From ZC4RG17 sp035304485 (GTDB lineage Bacteria > Actinomycetota > Acidimicrobiia > Spongiisociales > ZC4RG35), in NCBI GenBank assembly GCA_035304485.1, contig DATGPZ010000118.1, positions 1 through 17,779 on the forward strand: a stretch of DNA of 17,779 nt. The letters run 5' to 3'. Below the pieces are notes generated by a model. That model had not been told where the DNA came from and searched no databases. It saw only the letters and a list, made by a program, of their open reading frames with translations. Made by a program: the position numbers and the translations under genes. Numbering within the stretch: the stretch's first letter is position 1; every line of letters begins with the position of its first letter. Below are positions 7,767 to 16,189 of the stretch, one piece after another.

Positions 7767-10700
7767 ATGGATCCACGATCGCTTCGCGCGTCCCTCGCGC
7801 AAGCGGCCCAGCGCGCCAGCCAGCGGCTGACCCAGGCGAACAACGCCAGGTCGTCCGGGGCTGGCGCTGCTGCTGCCCGCGCTGTCCTCGCCCAACGTCC
7901 GCAACCACAGGTCGCACCAACCCCGGCCCCGACCGCGTTCCAGGCCCCGGCCCCCGCGCCGGCGGTGGCGCCCGTGTCGACCGGGCTCATGGGTGCCCCC
8001 AACCCGCAGTTCATCGCCAGCCAGATCATGCAGCGGATGGCGCAGCCGGACAGCGATACGTGGATCGAGATCGAGAACGAGGACGACGACGAGGACGTCC
8101 TCTATGTCCCAGAAGCGCTGCTGCCGAACATCCCCGAGAACTACAAGGTGATCGGCCCACTCCAGCCGCACAGCGAGGCGGAGCTGGAATTCCTCAAGCA
8201 GAGCGAGTACTCGATCTACAACCAGACCCCGGAGATCCAGGCGCTCTTCGGGATCACCCAGGGGCTGGGCATCTCCGATCCCAAGGACCTCCGGCCCACC
8301 CAGTTCCCCGGCTCCGGCGAAGAGATCGGCGGCGAGGGGCTGTGGGACAAGATCACCCGTGGCGCGGGTCAGGCCGCCCAGACCGGGGAGATCCTCTGGG
8401 GCCTCTTCGGTGACGACGCCGTCGACGCCGTCATGGAGACGGAGATCCCTGGCTCCAGCGGTGTCACGATCGGGGACATGCTCGGCACCGCCGAGAACAT
8501 CGCCGACGCCACCGGCACCAAGCTGAACCAGATCAAGCAGGGGATCGACGTGTTCGTCGCCCCCGTGCTCGAGAAGACCTTCCGCGAGACCGAGATCCCC
8601 GGCACGAACGTCACCGTCGACGATGTGATCCACGGGATCGACCGCACGCTCGACGCCGGCGCCATGGGTGTCTTCCAGTGGCTCTGGCAGGACGAGACCT
8701 TCCAGGCGATCCTCCAGGACAAGGGCATCTCGATCAACGAGTTCGGTATCCCGATCGGGCCGAACGGCAAGGAGATCAAGCCGCAGACCCTGCTCGACAT
8801 GACGGTCAACTCGGTGCTCGAGGGCGTCGGGGCAGAGCCGATCCAGCTCGGTGAGCTCCATCCGGGCCGTGGTCTCACCGAGTTCCTGGATGCGCTCGAG
8901 AACGTCCGCGAGAACCCGAAGGATCCGAAGGCGTGGTCCGGACTGCTCGGCGCGTCCTTCACCCTCGGCTTCGAGACCAACCCGTGGATCCGGGCGGCGG
9001 TCGCCGTCAGCGACACGGCGGCCAACGAGTTCCGCACGGTTGGCTTCAACCTGCTCGAGAACGGCGAGATCAAGTTCGACAGCCCGCGCCTCCAGGCGGT
9101 CTACGACGCAACCGCCGGCAAGGTGATCCCCGAGGGCGATCTCGCCAAGGTCTTCGACTTCCTCATCTCCGTCCAGGCCAGCCTCCCCATGGTGGTCGAT
9201 CTGGTGGAGCAGGAGACGGGCATCGAGTTCTCGTCGATGTTCAGCCCGTTCGGCAGCACGGTGCCGAACCTTCCGAGCGGGACCGACATGCTGCGCGTCA
9301 TGAACGAGTGGGCGCCCGACTCCTTCTTCGTCTGGGTCAAGCAGAACCCGGACGAGGTCGAGGAAGCGGTGCGACGTGCCGAGGAAGAGGGCGTCGATCC
9401 CGGCCTCGTCGCCTGGGAGATGTACCAGGACACGATGGGTGGCGGCTGGTTCGGCTCGCTGCGCCGTGCCTGGAACGAGATGACGAACGCCCCCGAGACG
9501 TGGGGCGCCCTGCTCGGCGGGTTCGGCGGCCTGATGAAGGCACGGGGCCGGCAGGTCCGCATGCACCCGCGATCCACGCCGCTCGAACGCCGGATCGGTG
9601 CGATCTCCGAGCGGACCGGCCAGTCGATCGAGGCACTGGGCACGCTCCTTGAGACGGGCACCGCCCTCGGTCTCGAGCAGGGTGCCGCCGGGATCATGAA
9701 GGCGCTCGAGTTCACTGGCCTCACCAAGACGCACCGCTCGGCGATGCGCGAGGCCAAGATGGACGATGTCGCCACGTCGCTCGGGAATATCGTCCAGCGT
9801 GACCCGACCTCCATGTGGCCGGAGGCGGAAACACCGGCTGACACCACGACGACGACACCCCCCGGCTCGTCGATCGTCACCCCACCGCCCGGCAGCACGA
9901 CCCCGCCGACCGACACCACGCCGGGGACCGGACGTGGCACGGGACGGCTCAGGGGTGACGAGGCGGCACCCCTCGAGGTGGATGCTGGACTCAGTGAACC
10001 CGTTCCAGTTGAAGCCGAGGGAGCTGTTGAGACCCCCACACGTCCCGATGAAGAGCGAGCAACATCGCCGGAGACGGTATTCGAAGAGGACCTCGATGCC
10101 GACGAAACAGCGACGACGACTGGCCGCGATGAGCCCGCGATTCCGCCACGCTGGGAAGCCAAGCCCGGCGGCGAGGACCTGATCGACAAGGTCCGCGAGC
10201 AACTCGACGACACCCAGAACACCGAGCTCACCCGCCGCATGGCGCCGGAGTGGGAGGAATCGGTCAAGCGCCACCGCCAGATCAGCGAGTCCGGCGATCC
10301 TCTCCCGGACAACGCGATCGAGTCGGCGCGTATCGCTGCCCGCACGAAGGACGCGGCCCGCGAGCTCAAGGACGACATCGACGCCGAGTACACCTCGAAC
10401 GTCGGCAAGGCCGAGGGCACCCCGTTCCATGCCACCGAGGACATCATCCACAAGCCATGGGACGAGACCGTCGCCCAGCGATCCTACCTGCGTGGCAATC
10501 CCCAGACCGAGAAGGGACCGCGTGGGGATGAGCAGTGGCGCAAGAATGCATGGAACCCCGGCACCGGCAAGCTCCCGGATAATGTCGACCGCAACCGCCC
10601 GTACATCCGGTCGAACCTCGCCAAGTGGGTCTTCGACCGGACCGATGAGCGATTCGGATCCCAGCAGTGGCATGACAACATCGAGGCCGCCCGCCGCTAT

Positions 10701-13700
10701 GTCGACATGGTGGAGGCCCACCGCCGCCTGTTCCCGGACGAGGCTCAGCGCACCGCCGACGGCAAGCTGACCTCATGGGGTCAGGCGGTCAAGCGTGCCG
10801 ACGATCTGAAGAAGAAGCTCGAGGAATTCGACGTCGAGTACGTCATGGACGGCGGCATGCCGGGTCGCCACGCGTCACCAGCGCGGGAGGAAGCGCCAGC
10901 CACCACCGCCGCCACCGAGACGCCGGCGGAGACTCCGGCTGACACCGAGACGCCGGCGGAGGCCCCGGCTGCCACCGAGCGGGTCGCCGCCGAGGGCACG
11001 CCGATGGAGCGGGCGACCTCGATTGCGAAGGCGCGTCGCAGCGGGAAGAGTCCTGCCGACATCGCCCGTGACCTCGGGATCGACGAGGACCGTGTCGCCG
11101 ATCTCGAGAAGCTCGAGAAGCTCCCGCCTACCCTCCAGCGCGAGCTGCACAACAACTACCGCACGCGGGATGGCGAGACCTCGACCCGACCACGAAGTGA
11201 TTCCGGCATGACCGAGGACCGGGCCATCACGATCGCCCGCCGCATCGACGATGGCTCCATCTCTCCGGACGCCGCCGAGGCGATGTGGAAGAGCTACCAG
11301 AAGGCGGAGATCGGGGCGGCCCGGTCGATCGACTTCGCCGACGCGCTCAACGACATGGTCGACGGGCTCAGGTCGATCAGGGACCGCATGCCCGAGGGCA
11401 CGCTCATCGACGTCAAGGACCTCGGATCGTCCACCTTCTCCGACCTGCTCGACAAGATCGCCGAGCTGCGCGGGCTCCGTGACGACCTCGAGCGCAAGCA
11501 GCGCCGGGCCGGAGATGGAACCACCACCAGTCGCAAGGCACGGCGATCGTCCCAGGCCAGTGTCCGCAAGCTCGAGGAACGCATCGCCGCGCTCGAGTCC
11601 GAGATCGAGGGAATCCAGTCGAAGCTGGCCGATACCTTCGAGAAGACGAAGCCGTCGACACGGACGGCGCAGCAGCAACAACCGCAACCGCAGCGTCAAC
11701 CGCAGCAGCCATCGGTCCGGGATGAATGGGTCTACAACCTGCCCAAGGACGTCGTCGACCTGCTGGAGGAAGGTGTCCGCGACTTCACCTGGATCTTCCG
11801 GGACGACCACGACCAGGCGCTGCTGGTCCGCGTGAAGGAGACCCATCCCGGCTCCAAGACCTACGGTATCGAGCCCTACGGGTTCGCCGCCTTCAAGGAT
11901 CAGCTCACGCTCGGTCCGTGGAAGGATCGACAGGAAGCACTCAAGGTCCAGAAGCGGATCAACAACGAGTTCCGCCGCCGACTGCGCGCCATCCCGCTCG
12001 AGGAACGGAAGTACGTCGATCTCGATGGGAACGTCGAGCGAGTTGGTGGGCCGGGCGGATCATACGCCCCGGAGAAACCACTCGAGCAGAAGCTGGCCGA
12101 GGGGCCGGAGCTCCCGGACGATGTCGAGGTTCCGTCGACCGATCTCCCGCAGACCCAGTCCCCACCGCGCAAGGTGCCACTCGCACGCGAGCGCGCCCCG
12201 CACGTCCCGGCCCGGCTCCCGGCGCCGGAGGTTCGTGTTGGCGATCTCCGCAAGGCCGACGACGGCTGGGTCGTGACGGTCGAGTCCGGTGTCGGCGAGA
12301 TCCCGGCCTACGAGGTCCGGGCCGCCGTCGACGCCGAGCGTGCACCGAAAACCCGCAACGTGTGGGAGGTCCGAAGCGAGGGTCGGGTGGTCGAGTCGAA
12401 CCTCAACTATCGCGCCGCCGTCGATCGGGCCAAGGAGCTGATGGGCGAGGACATCATCGACTACGTCCGCAACAGCTCGCTCTTCGAGATCGCCGACGAC
12501 GGTCCCGTCACCTACGGCGTGATCGTCCCGCCGTTCGTGATCTCCGGGATCAAGAAGACGGTAAACTGGGGCCGCAAGGCGTTGCTGCTCAACCGGATCA
12601 AGCGGTCGGCCTCGCCGCTGCGCAAGCTCGAGCGGGCCACCGATCTCTTCGGCGGCACCGAGGAACCGACGCTCTTCGGGCGCACGATCGACGTCAGCGA
12701 AGAGAAGCTGCTCACCTCGGTCGAGTTCGACAACGGCCACACCATTCTCGACCGGCTCGAGTACTACAAGCTCGATGCGATGAAGAAGGGGTACATCCCC
12801 GAGAAGGCCGAGATGATCTCGATCAACCAGACGCTCAAGGATCTGGAAGCCCGCCTCGAGGATCTCTACCCCGACGGGAAGGTGCCGGCCCCGCTCAAGG
12901 CGCTCAACACCTTCCTCGACGGCTACATGCGGTACTTCCGCGAGCGTGCGCTCTTTAGCTGGTTCAAGGCGATCTCCTACCCGATGACCCAGGCGATCGG
13001 GAACATCGCCATCCTCACCGTCGCCGGCAAGCCTCACCTGATCCCCGAATACCTGGTCAACTCGTTCCAGGTCCGGGCGCACACAATCAAGCGGATGAAG
13101 GGCGAGGTTCAGGAAGGGATCATTACCGAAGAGAAGGTCGGACCGATCTCCCGGTACATGGCGGTCAAGGACCCCGGCATCACCTACGCCGGACGCATCC
13201 ACGCCATCTTCCAGACCCGGCAGGGCCGCGAGCTGATGGATCTCTACCAGGGGCTGTACCGCAAGGCCGACGACCCGCTGCTCGTCGAGCAGATGCTGGC
13301 CGGGCTGGGTGAACGGCTGGCCGGCAAGCACGGGCGGGCGATCGGCGCCAAGATCGGCGCGCTCTCCGGGAACCGCAAGACGCCGCGACGCGGTGCCTAC
13401 TTCGATGGCGCCATCCGCGACGTCATCTGGGCGCACTACGCCGAGGCCGGGTTCCGCGAGATCCTCCCGGACTACCGGAACAGCACGATCAACAAGCTGA
13501 CCGACTGGGGCATGGATCAGGAGTCGGCGATCCGGCTGTGGGAAGACTTCGAGCGATCCCTGCCCGATCACCTCGGCGGCATGTTCGGGCCGAACGAGGT
13601 GGGTCGGTTCTTCTCCAGGCATCCCGAGATCGGGCGAGGACGGGCCGAGCGGCTCACCCGCGACTGGGTCGAGGCGGTCAACAAGATCGAGAAGGATGCC

Positions 13701-15809
13701 ACGGCCAAGGTCCGGGAGATCACCTTCGCCGGTGACGAGACGCGTGGCGACCTGTTCCTCCGGCGCGTGATGACCTTCCACTGGTTCTTCACCCGGCAAG
13801 CCAAGTTCTTCGGGACGCAGTTCGTGCGGCACCCGTGGATGTGGCGCTTCTACCGGGAATACCAGGAGGAAATGCGCGAGTACTACGAGAAGAACAAGGA
13901 CAAGATCCCGGCGTGGAAGCAGGGGTGGATCTCCCTCCTGATGATGCCCGGCATCGGCCAGAACATCCTCATCAACCCGACCACGATGTGGGCGACCTAC
14001 CTGATCTTCCGGGACGTCAACTCCGACTTCGTGATCGACAAGGAAACCAAGGCCGGATCGATCATCCGGGATATCGACGACGCGCTCTTCCTCCACCCGA
14101 TCATCACCATCGGCGCGAACCTGTTCGGCTACATGGGTGAGGACTACGCACCCGACCCGCTGGTGCTCCAGCGCGAGGCCGAGTTCATCACCATGCTCTA
14201 CAACATCGGGGTCCACAACGGACTCATCAAGAGCGACAACCCGCGCCCGGCTGGGAACTTCATCGAGGACTGGGGCTCGGAGCTGCGTGAGGACTGGTCC
14301 GGGATCCTGCCGGGATCGGAGAAGATCGAGGCGACGAGCAGCGCCGCCAAGGCCGATGGCGAGATCCAGCTCATCGCCGCCGACATCTTCGAGTCGCGCT
14401 ACCCCGAGGTCGACCTCAACGCCGACACGCCGGAGGCCGCCGAGCTTCGGACCAAGTTCTACAACGAGATGAACGACCCGGACTCCGAGCTCTACCGCGA
14501 GGCCAAGCGCAAGTGGCTGTGGGGTGAGGCAGCCCAGACCGCTGCCTCGTGGCTCCTTGGCCCGCTCCGCCCGTCGGTCCGGGAGATCTCGGAAACCGAC
14601 GTCGTGCAGGAAGGCACGGACACCGAGGGTGACATCAGCGTGCCGGTCGTCGGCGATGTGAAGTTCGGCGAGGCCGCACCCGACCTCGGAATCTCGGTCT
14701 CGTCCAAGCGCCGGGGCGGTGGGCGCGGGGAGCGCACGTTCGCCAAGCGGGCCCGCTACAACGTCGACCCCAACATGGCGGCACTCAAGGTCCAGCAGGA
14801 CCAGTACTACCAGATCGGCGACTGGGAAACCCAGGCGATGACCGACATCTACAACGACATCTACTCGGGCACCTGGGACGGGCCGCCGCTCTTCCTCGAC
14901 GGCAAGTGGTACCAGCCGGACGAGATCAACAGCATGACCGAGGACCAGCGCAAGAAGTTCGGCAAGGCGTACCTGGTCGAGTCCGGCTACTGGGAGAAGT
15001 ACCAGGAGCTCAAGGACGAGCGCAACGCCTTCCTCGAGTCCGACGAGAACGCCGAGTTCGCCACCTTCCACAACTGGCGCAAGAACGTCTACGAGGAAGG
15101 CGTGATGGACTACTGGGAGAAGCTGATCGAGGACAACCCGAACGCGAAGCGGTACTACGACGATCTCGCCGAGCGGTACTCGGGCGACGTCCTCGAGAGC
15201 AAGCTCGTCACCACCGAGGCGTACGGTGCCGCCAAGGGGTGGCAGACCAGCCCGTTCGACCCGGTGCCCGACCACGTCGACAAGATCGCCGATCCGTTGG
15301 GCATCCTCGACCAGCCGGCCAAGCCCAAGGAACCGGATGACTACGTCAACCCGTACCACCAGGAGCTCCGCGAACAACTGCCCAAGCTGGCCGAGAAGGC
15401 ACAGAAGGGACAGAACATCGAGATCTCCGGTCCGGTCCGGGACTACCTCGAGTGGGTCTGGGACCAGCCGGAGGGCGCCGACATCTCCGTCGACGCCTTC
15501 ATCGAGTGGGATACCCAGGACTACGACTCCAAGGCGGTCCAGCACTTCTACGAATCGCTCGATCCGATCACGGACGAGGAAGCCGCCGAGACCCTCATCG
15601 CCCTGGTTCAGGCCCGAGGCGGGCGCAAGACCGGGTGGTACAAGTCGCGCGGTCGCAGTGGCGGTGGCGGTGGACGCAGCAGCGGTGGATCCGATGGCGT
15701 GGTGAGCGAGAACTGGGAGTGGCTCTTCCCGGAGATCGACCCCGGTGACGAAGAGGTTGCCATGCCGGAGACCGACGAGGACGTCGAGATCGAGGAAGAG
15801 ACCGAATAG
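7767..15809 (+). CDS. Giant 2680-residue virion protein, candidate DNA-ejection or polyvalent protein
   Basis: The start is set by AGGAG (7757-7761), 5 nt upstream. I do not recognise the whole protein. Visible parts: an Ala/Pro/Gln-rich start (1-75); an acidic patch (101-110); two ETEIPG units 50 residues apart (224, 274); a Thr/Pro linker (691-727); a TETPAE repeat (1050-1069); a ParB-like helix-turn-helix (about 1083-1125); a coiled coil (about 1222-1297); a Gln/Pro linker (1301-1316); two small alpha/beta-like domains (about 1319-1415, 1488-1560); a long helical part with hydrophobic stretches (1728-1753, 2054-2080, 2105-2125); a Gly linker near 2635 and an acidic tail. Modular giant proteins with hydrophobic helices are known as phage inner-virion ejection proteins and polyvalent proteins. 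Position next to the lytic gene agrees. The reading frame is certain; the role is inference. Confidence 0.85.
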   Translation: MDPRSLRASLAQAAQRASQRLTQANNARSSGAGAAAARAVLAQRPQPQVAPTPAPTAFQAPAPAPAVAPVSTGLMGAPNPQFIASQIMQRMAQPDSDTWIEIENEDDDEDVLYVPEALLPNIPENYKVIGPLQPHSEAELEFLKQSEYSIYNQTPEIQALFGITQGLGISDPKDLRPTQFPGSGEEIGGEGLWDKITRGAGQAAQTGEILWGLFGDDAVDAVMETEIPGSSGVTIGDMLGTAENIADATGTKLNQIKQGIDVFVAPVLEKTFRETEIPGTNVTVDDVIHGIDRTLDAGAMGVFQWLWQDETFQAILQDKGISINEFGIPIGPNGKEIKPQTLLDMTVNSVLEGVGAEPIQLGELHPGRGLTEFLDALENVRENPKDPKAWSGLLGASFTLGFETNPWIRAAVAVSDTAANEFRTVGFNLLENGEIKFDSPRLQAVYDATAGKVIPEGDLAKVFDFLISVQASLPMVVDLVEQETGIEFSSMFSPFGSTVPNLPSGTDMLRVMNEWAPDSFFVWVKQNPDEVEEAVRRAEEEGVDPGLVAWEMYQDTMGGGWFGSLRRAWNEMTNAPETWGALLGGFGGLMKARGRQVRMHPRSTPLERRIGAISERTGQSIEALGTLLETGTALGLEQGAAGIMKALEFTGLTKTHRSAMREAKMDDVATSLGNIVQRDPTSMWPEAETPADTTTTTPPGSSIVTPPPGSTTPPTDTTPGTGRGTGRLRGDEAAPLEVDAGLSEPVPVEAEGAVETPTRPDEERATSPETVFEEDLDADETATTTGRDEPAIPPRWEAKPGGEDLIDKVREQLDDTQNTELTRRMAPEWEESVKRHRQISESGDPLPDNAIESARIAARTKDAARELKDDIDAEYTSNVGKAEGTPFHATEDIIHKPWDETVAQRSYLRGNPQTEKGPRGDEQWRKNAWNPGTGKLPDNVDRNRPYIRSNLAKWVFDRTDERFGSQQWHDNIEAARRYVDMVEAHRRLFPDEAQRTADGKLTSWGQAVKRADDLKKKLEEFDVEYVMDGGMPGRHASPAREEAPATTAATETPAETPADTETPAEAPAATERVAAEGTPMERATSIAKARRSGKSPADIARDLGIDEDRVADLEKLEKLPPTLQRELHNNYRTRDGETSTRPRSDSGMTEDRAITIARRIDDGSISPDAAEAMWKSYQKAEIGAARSIDFADALNDMVDGLRSIRDRMPEGTLIDVKDLGSSTFSDLLDKIAELRGLRDDLERKQRRAGDGTTTSRKARRSSQASVRKLEERIAALESEIEGIQSKLADTFEKTKPSTRTAQQQQPQPQRQPQQPSVRDEWVYNLPKDVVDLLEEGVRDFTWIFRDDHDQALLVRVKETHPGSKTYGIEPYGFAAFKDQLTLGPWKDRQEALKVQKRINNEFRRRLRAIPLEERKYVDLDGNVERVGGPGGSYAPEKPLEQKLAEGPELPDDVEVPSTDLPQTQSPPRKVPLARERAPHVPARLPAPEVRVGDLRKADDGWVVTVESGVGEIPAYEVRAAVDAERAPKTRNVWEVRSEGRVVESNLNYRAAVDRAKELMGEDIIDYVRNSSLFEIADDGPVTYGVIVPPFVISGIKKTVNWGRKALLLNRIKRSASPLRKLERATDLFGGTEEPTLFGRTIDVSEEKLLTSVEFDNGHTILDRLEYYKLDAMKKGYIPEKAEMISINQTLKDLEARLEDLYPDGKVPAPLKALNTFLDGYMRYFRERALFSWFKAISYPMTQAIGNIAILTVAGKPHLIPEYLVNSFQVRAHTIKRMKGEVQEGIITEEKVGPISRYMAVKDPGITYAGRIHAIFQTRQGRELMDLYQGLYRKADDPLLVEQMLAGLGERLAGKHGRAIGAKIGALSGNRKTPRRGAYFDGAIRDVIWAHYAEAGFREILPDYRNSTINKLTDWGMDQESAIRLWEDFERSLPDHLGGMFGPNEVGRFFSRHPEIGRGRAERLTRDWVEAVNKIEKDATAKVREITFAGDETRGDLFLRRVMTFHWFFTRQAKFFGTQFVRHPWMWRFYREYQEEMREYYEKNKDKIPAWKQGWISLLMMPGIGQNILINPTTMWATYLIFRDVNSDFVIDKETKAGSIIRDIDDALFLHPIITIGANLFGYMGEDYAPDPLVLQREAEFITMLYNIGVHNGLIKSDNPRPAGNFIEDWGSELREDWSGILPGSEKIEATSSAAKADGEIQLIAADIFESRYPEVDLNADTPEAAELRTKFYNEMNDPDSELYREAKRKWLWGEAAQTAASWLLGPLRPSVREISETDVVQEGTDTEGDISVPVVGDVKFGEAAPDLGISVSSKRRGGGRGERTFAKRARYNVDPNMAALKVQQDQYYQIGDWETQAMTDIYNDIYSGTWDGPPLFLDGKWYQPDEINSMTEDQRKKFGKAYLVESGYWEKYQELKDERNAFLESDENAEFATFHNWRKNVYEEGVMDYWEKLIEDNPNAKRYYDDLAERYSGDVLESKLVTTEAYGAAKGWQTSPFDPVPDHVDKIADPLGILDQPAKPKEPDDYVNPYHQELREQLPKLAEKAQKGQNIEISGPVRDYLEWVWDQPEGADISVDAFIEWDTQDYDSKAVQHFYESLDPITDEEAAETLIALVQARGGRKTGWYKSRGRSGGGGGRSSGGSDGVVSENWEWLFPEIDPGDEEVAMPETDEDVEIEEETE
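10914..10973 (+). repeat. Tandem 30-nt coding repeat, two copies
   Basis: Two adjacent 30-nt units (10914-10943 and 10944-10973) encode TETPAETPAD and TETPAEAPAA within the giant protein, differing at only a few bases. They form a flexible Thr/Pro/Glu linker just ahead of the helix-turn-helix segment. Confidence 0.8.
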
Positions 15810-15815
15810 AAAACA

Positions 15816-15855
15816 CGAAACCCCCTCGGGGCATGTTGACCCGTTGGGGGTTTCG
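15816..15855. terminator. Strong hairpin after the giant gene, probable terminator (best in leftward direction)
   Basis: CGAAACCCCC (15816-15825) pairs perfectly with GGGGGTTTCG (15846-15855). Inside the loop CGGG (15827-15830) can pair with CCCG (15840-15843). It begins 7 nt after the giant gene's stop, which suggests it ends the rightward late transcript, but no T-run follows on the + strand. On the - strand the stem is followed by TGTTTTC, a better intrinsic terminator for leftward transcription. It could serve both directions. Confidence 0.7.
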
Positions 15856-15938
15856 CTCGACAGACCAACGACCACCTGATCTCCGGAGTGAATACTCCAG
15901 CAGGAAGCTGAAGGTTTCAGTGGCCGCCGGGCCTCGCA

Positions 15939-15989
15939 GGCAGACCGTCACCCCGTCTGCCAGAGGGGCCGGACTTCGCTCCGGCCACG
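15939..15989 (-). repeat. Hairpin module, short copy (51 nt)
   Basis: It holds two hairpins in a row: GGCAGAC/GTCTGCC with a 9-nt loop (15939-15961) and GGCCGGA/TCCGGCC with loop CTTCGC (15967-15986). Compared with the long copy, 25 of the first 30 nt and all of the last 21 nt are identical. Confidence 0.75.
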
Positions 15990-16003
15990 TTTGGCCAGCT
16001 ATC

Positions 16004-16029
16004 CTGGGAAAAGAGGTCCCAGACCTCTT
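16004..16029. promoter_or_regulatory. Mutually exclusive hairpins, attenuator-like
   Basis: AAGAGGT (16011-16017) can pair with ACCTCTT (16023-16029), or CTGGGA (16004-16009) can pair with TCCCAG (16017-16022); the two cannot form together. On the - strand the first hairpin is followed by two further Ts, giving a run of four at 16012-16009 that is partly in the stem, so it could act as a weak terminator. Function is inference. Confidence 0.35.
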
Positions 16030-16040
16030 ATCGCCGACCT

Positions 16041-16121
16041 AACAGACACTCACCCAGTCTGCCAGAGGGGGAAGCACGTCACCCAGGCTTGCCTTCGGGA
16101 CCGGACTTCGCTCCGGCCACG
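16041..16121 (-). repeat. Hairpin module, long copy (81 nt) with 30-nt insertion
   Basis: The same two hairpins as in the short copy, separated by 30 extra nt (16071-16100) that form a third weak hairpin (AAGC/GCTT, 16072-16090). The changed stem bases (A41, A42 and A16100 on the + strand) would be A.C mismatches on the + strand but G.U pairs on the - strand. All three loops of the CAGAC type and the insertion carry TCACCC on the + strand, GGGTGA on the - strand. Confidence 0.75.
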
Positions 16122-16144
16122 GCGGAGACTATCTCCACATCACC

Positions 16145-16173
16145 ATAGTACACCCAATCAGGCATAGAGTCAA
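16145..16173 (-). promoter_or_regulatory. Leftward promoter after the 101-codon gene
   Basis: On the - strand, TTGACT (16173-16168) lies exactly 17 nt from TACTAT (16150-16145). This matches the primary sigma factor consensus at 5 of 6 and 4 of 6 positions. Transcription would start near 16138 and run into the structured block on the left. Confidence 0.5.
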
Positions 16174-16189
16174 CCCCATCTGGGATAAT

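Larger units (their letters stand above)
15809..16138 (-). ncRNA. Candidate leftward structured RNA, about 330 nt
   Basis: No convincing gene lies in this stretch. It has a promoter-like sequence at its right edge (TTGACT, 17 nt, TACTAT; start about 16138) and a hairpin plus T-run at its left edge (about 15809). In between, hairpins occur at 15885-15898 (GGAGT/ACTCC), 15908-15920 (CTGAA/TTCAG), 15939-15961, 15967-15986, 16004-16029, 16041-16063, 16072-16090 and 16099-16118. Two of them recur as a duplicated module, and base changes between copies remain pairable (G.U) on the - strand but not on the + strand. Three loops show GGGUGA and two show GCGAAG in the - strand RNA. I do not recognise the family. 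It could instead be the long 3' region of the 101-codon gene's transcript. Confidence 0.45.

Noticed and set aside
15833..16042. Rightward 69-codon open frame in the structured block
   Set aside because: It starts inside the terminator hairpin loop, has no Shine-Dalgarno, and runs through the repeated stems. The stem-preserving changes are better explained by RNA structure than by coding.
15939..16121. CRISPR array
   Set aside because: There are only two repeat units, one with a 30-nt insertion inside the repeat. There are no regular spacers and no cas genes.
15856..16189. tRNA or tmRNA gene
   Set aside because: No T-arm consensus, no 7-5-5 cloverleaf spacing and no anticodon stem could be found on either strand.
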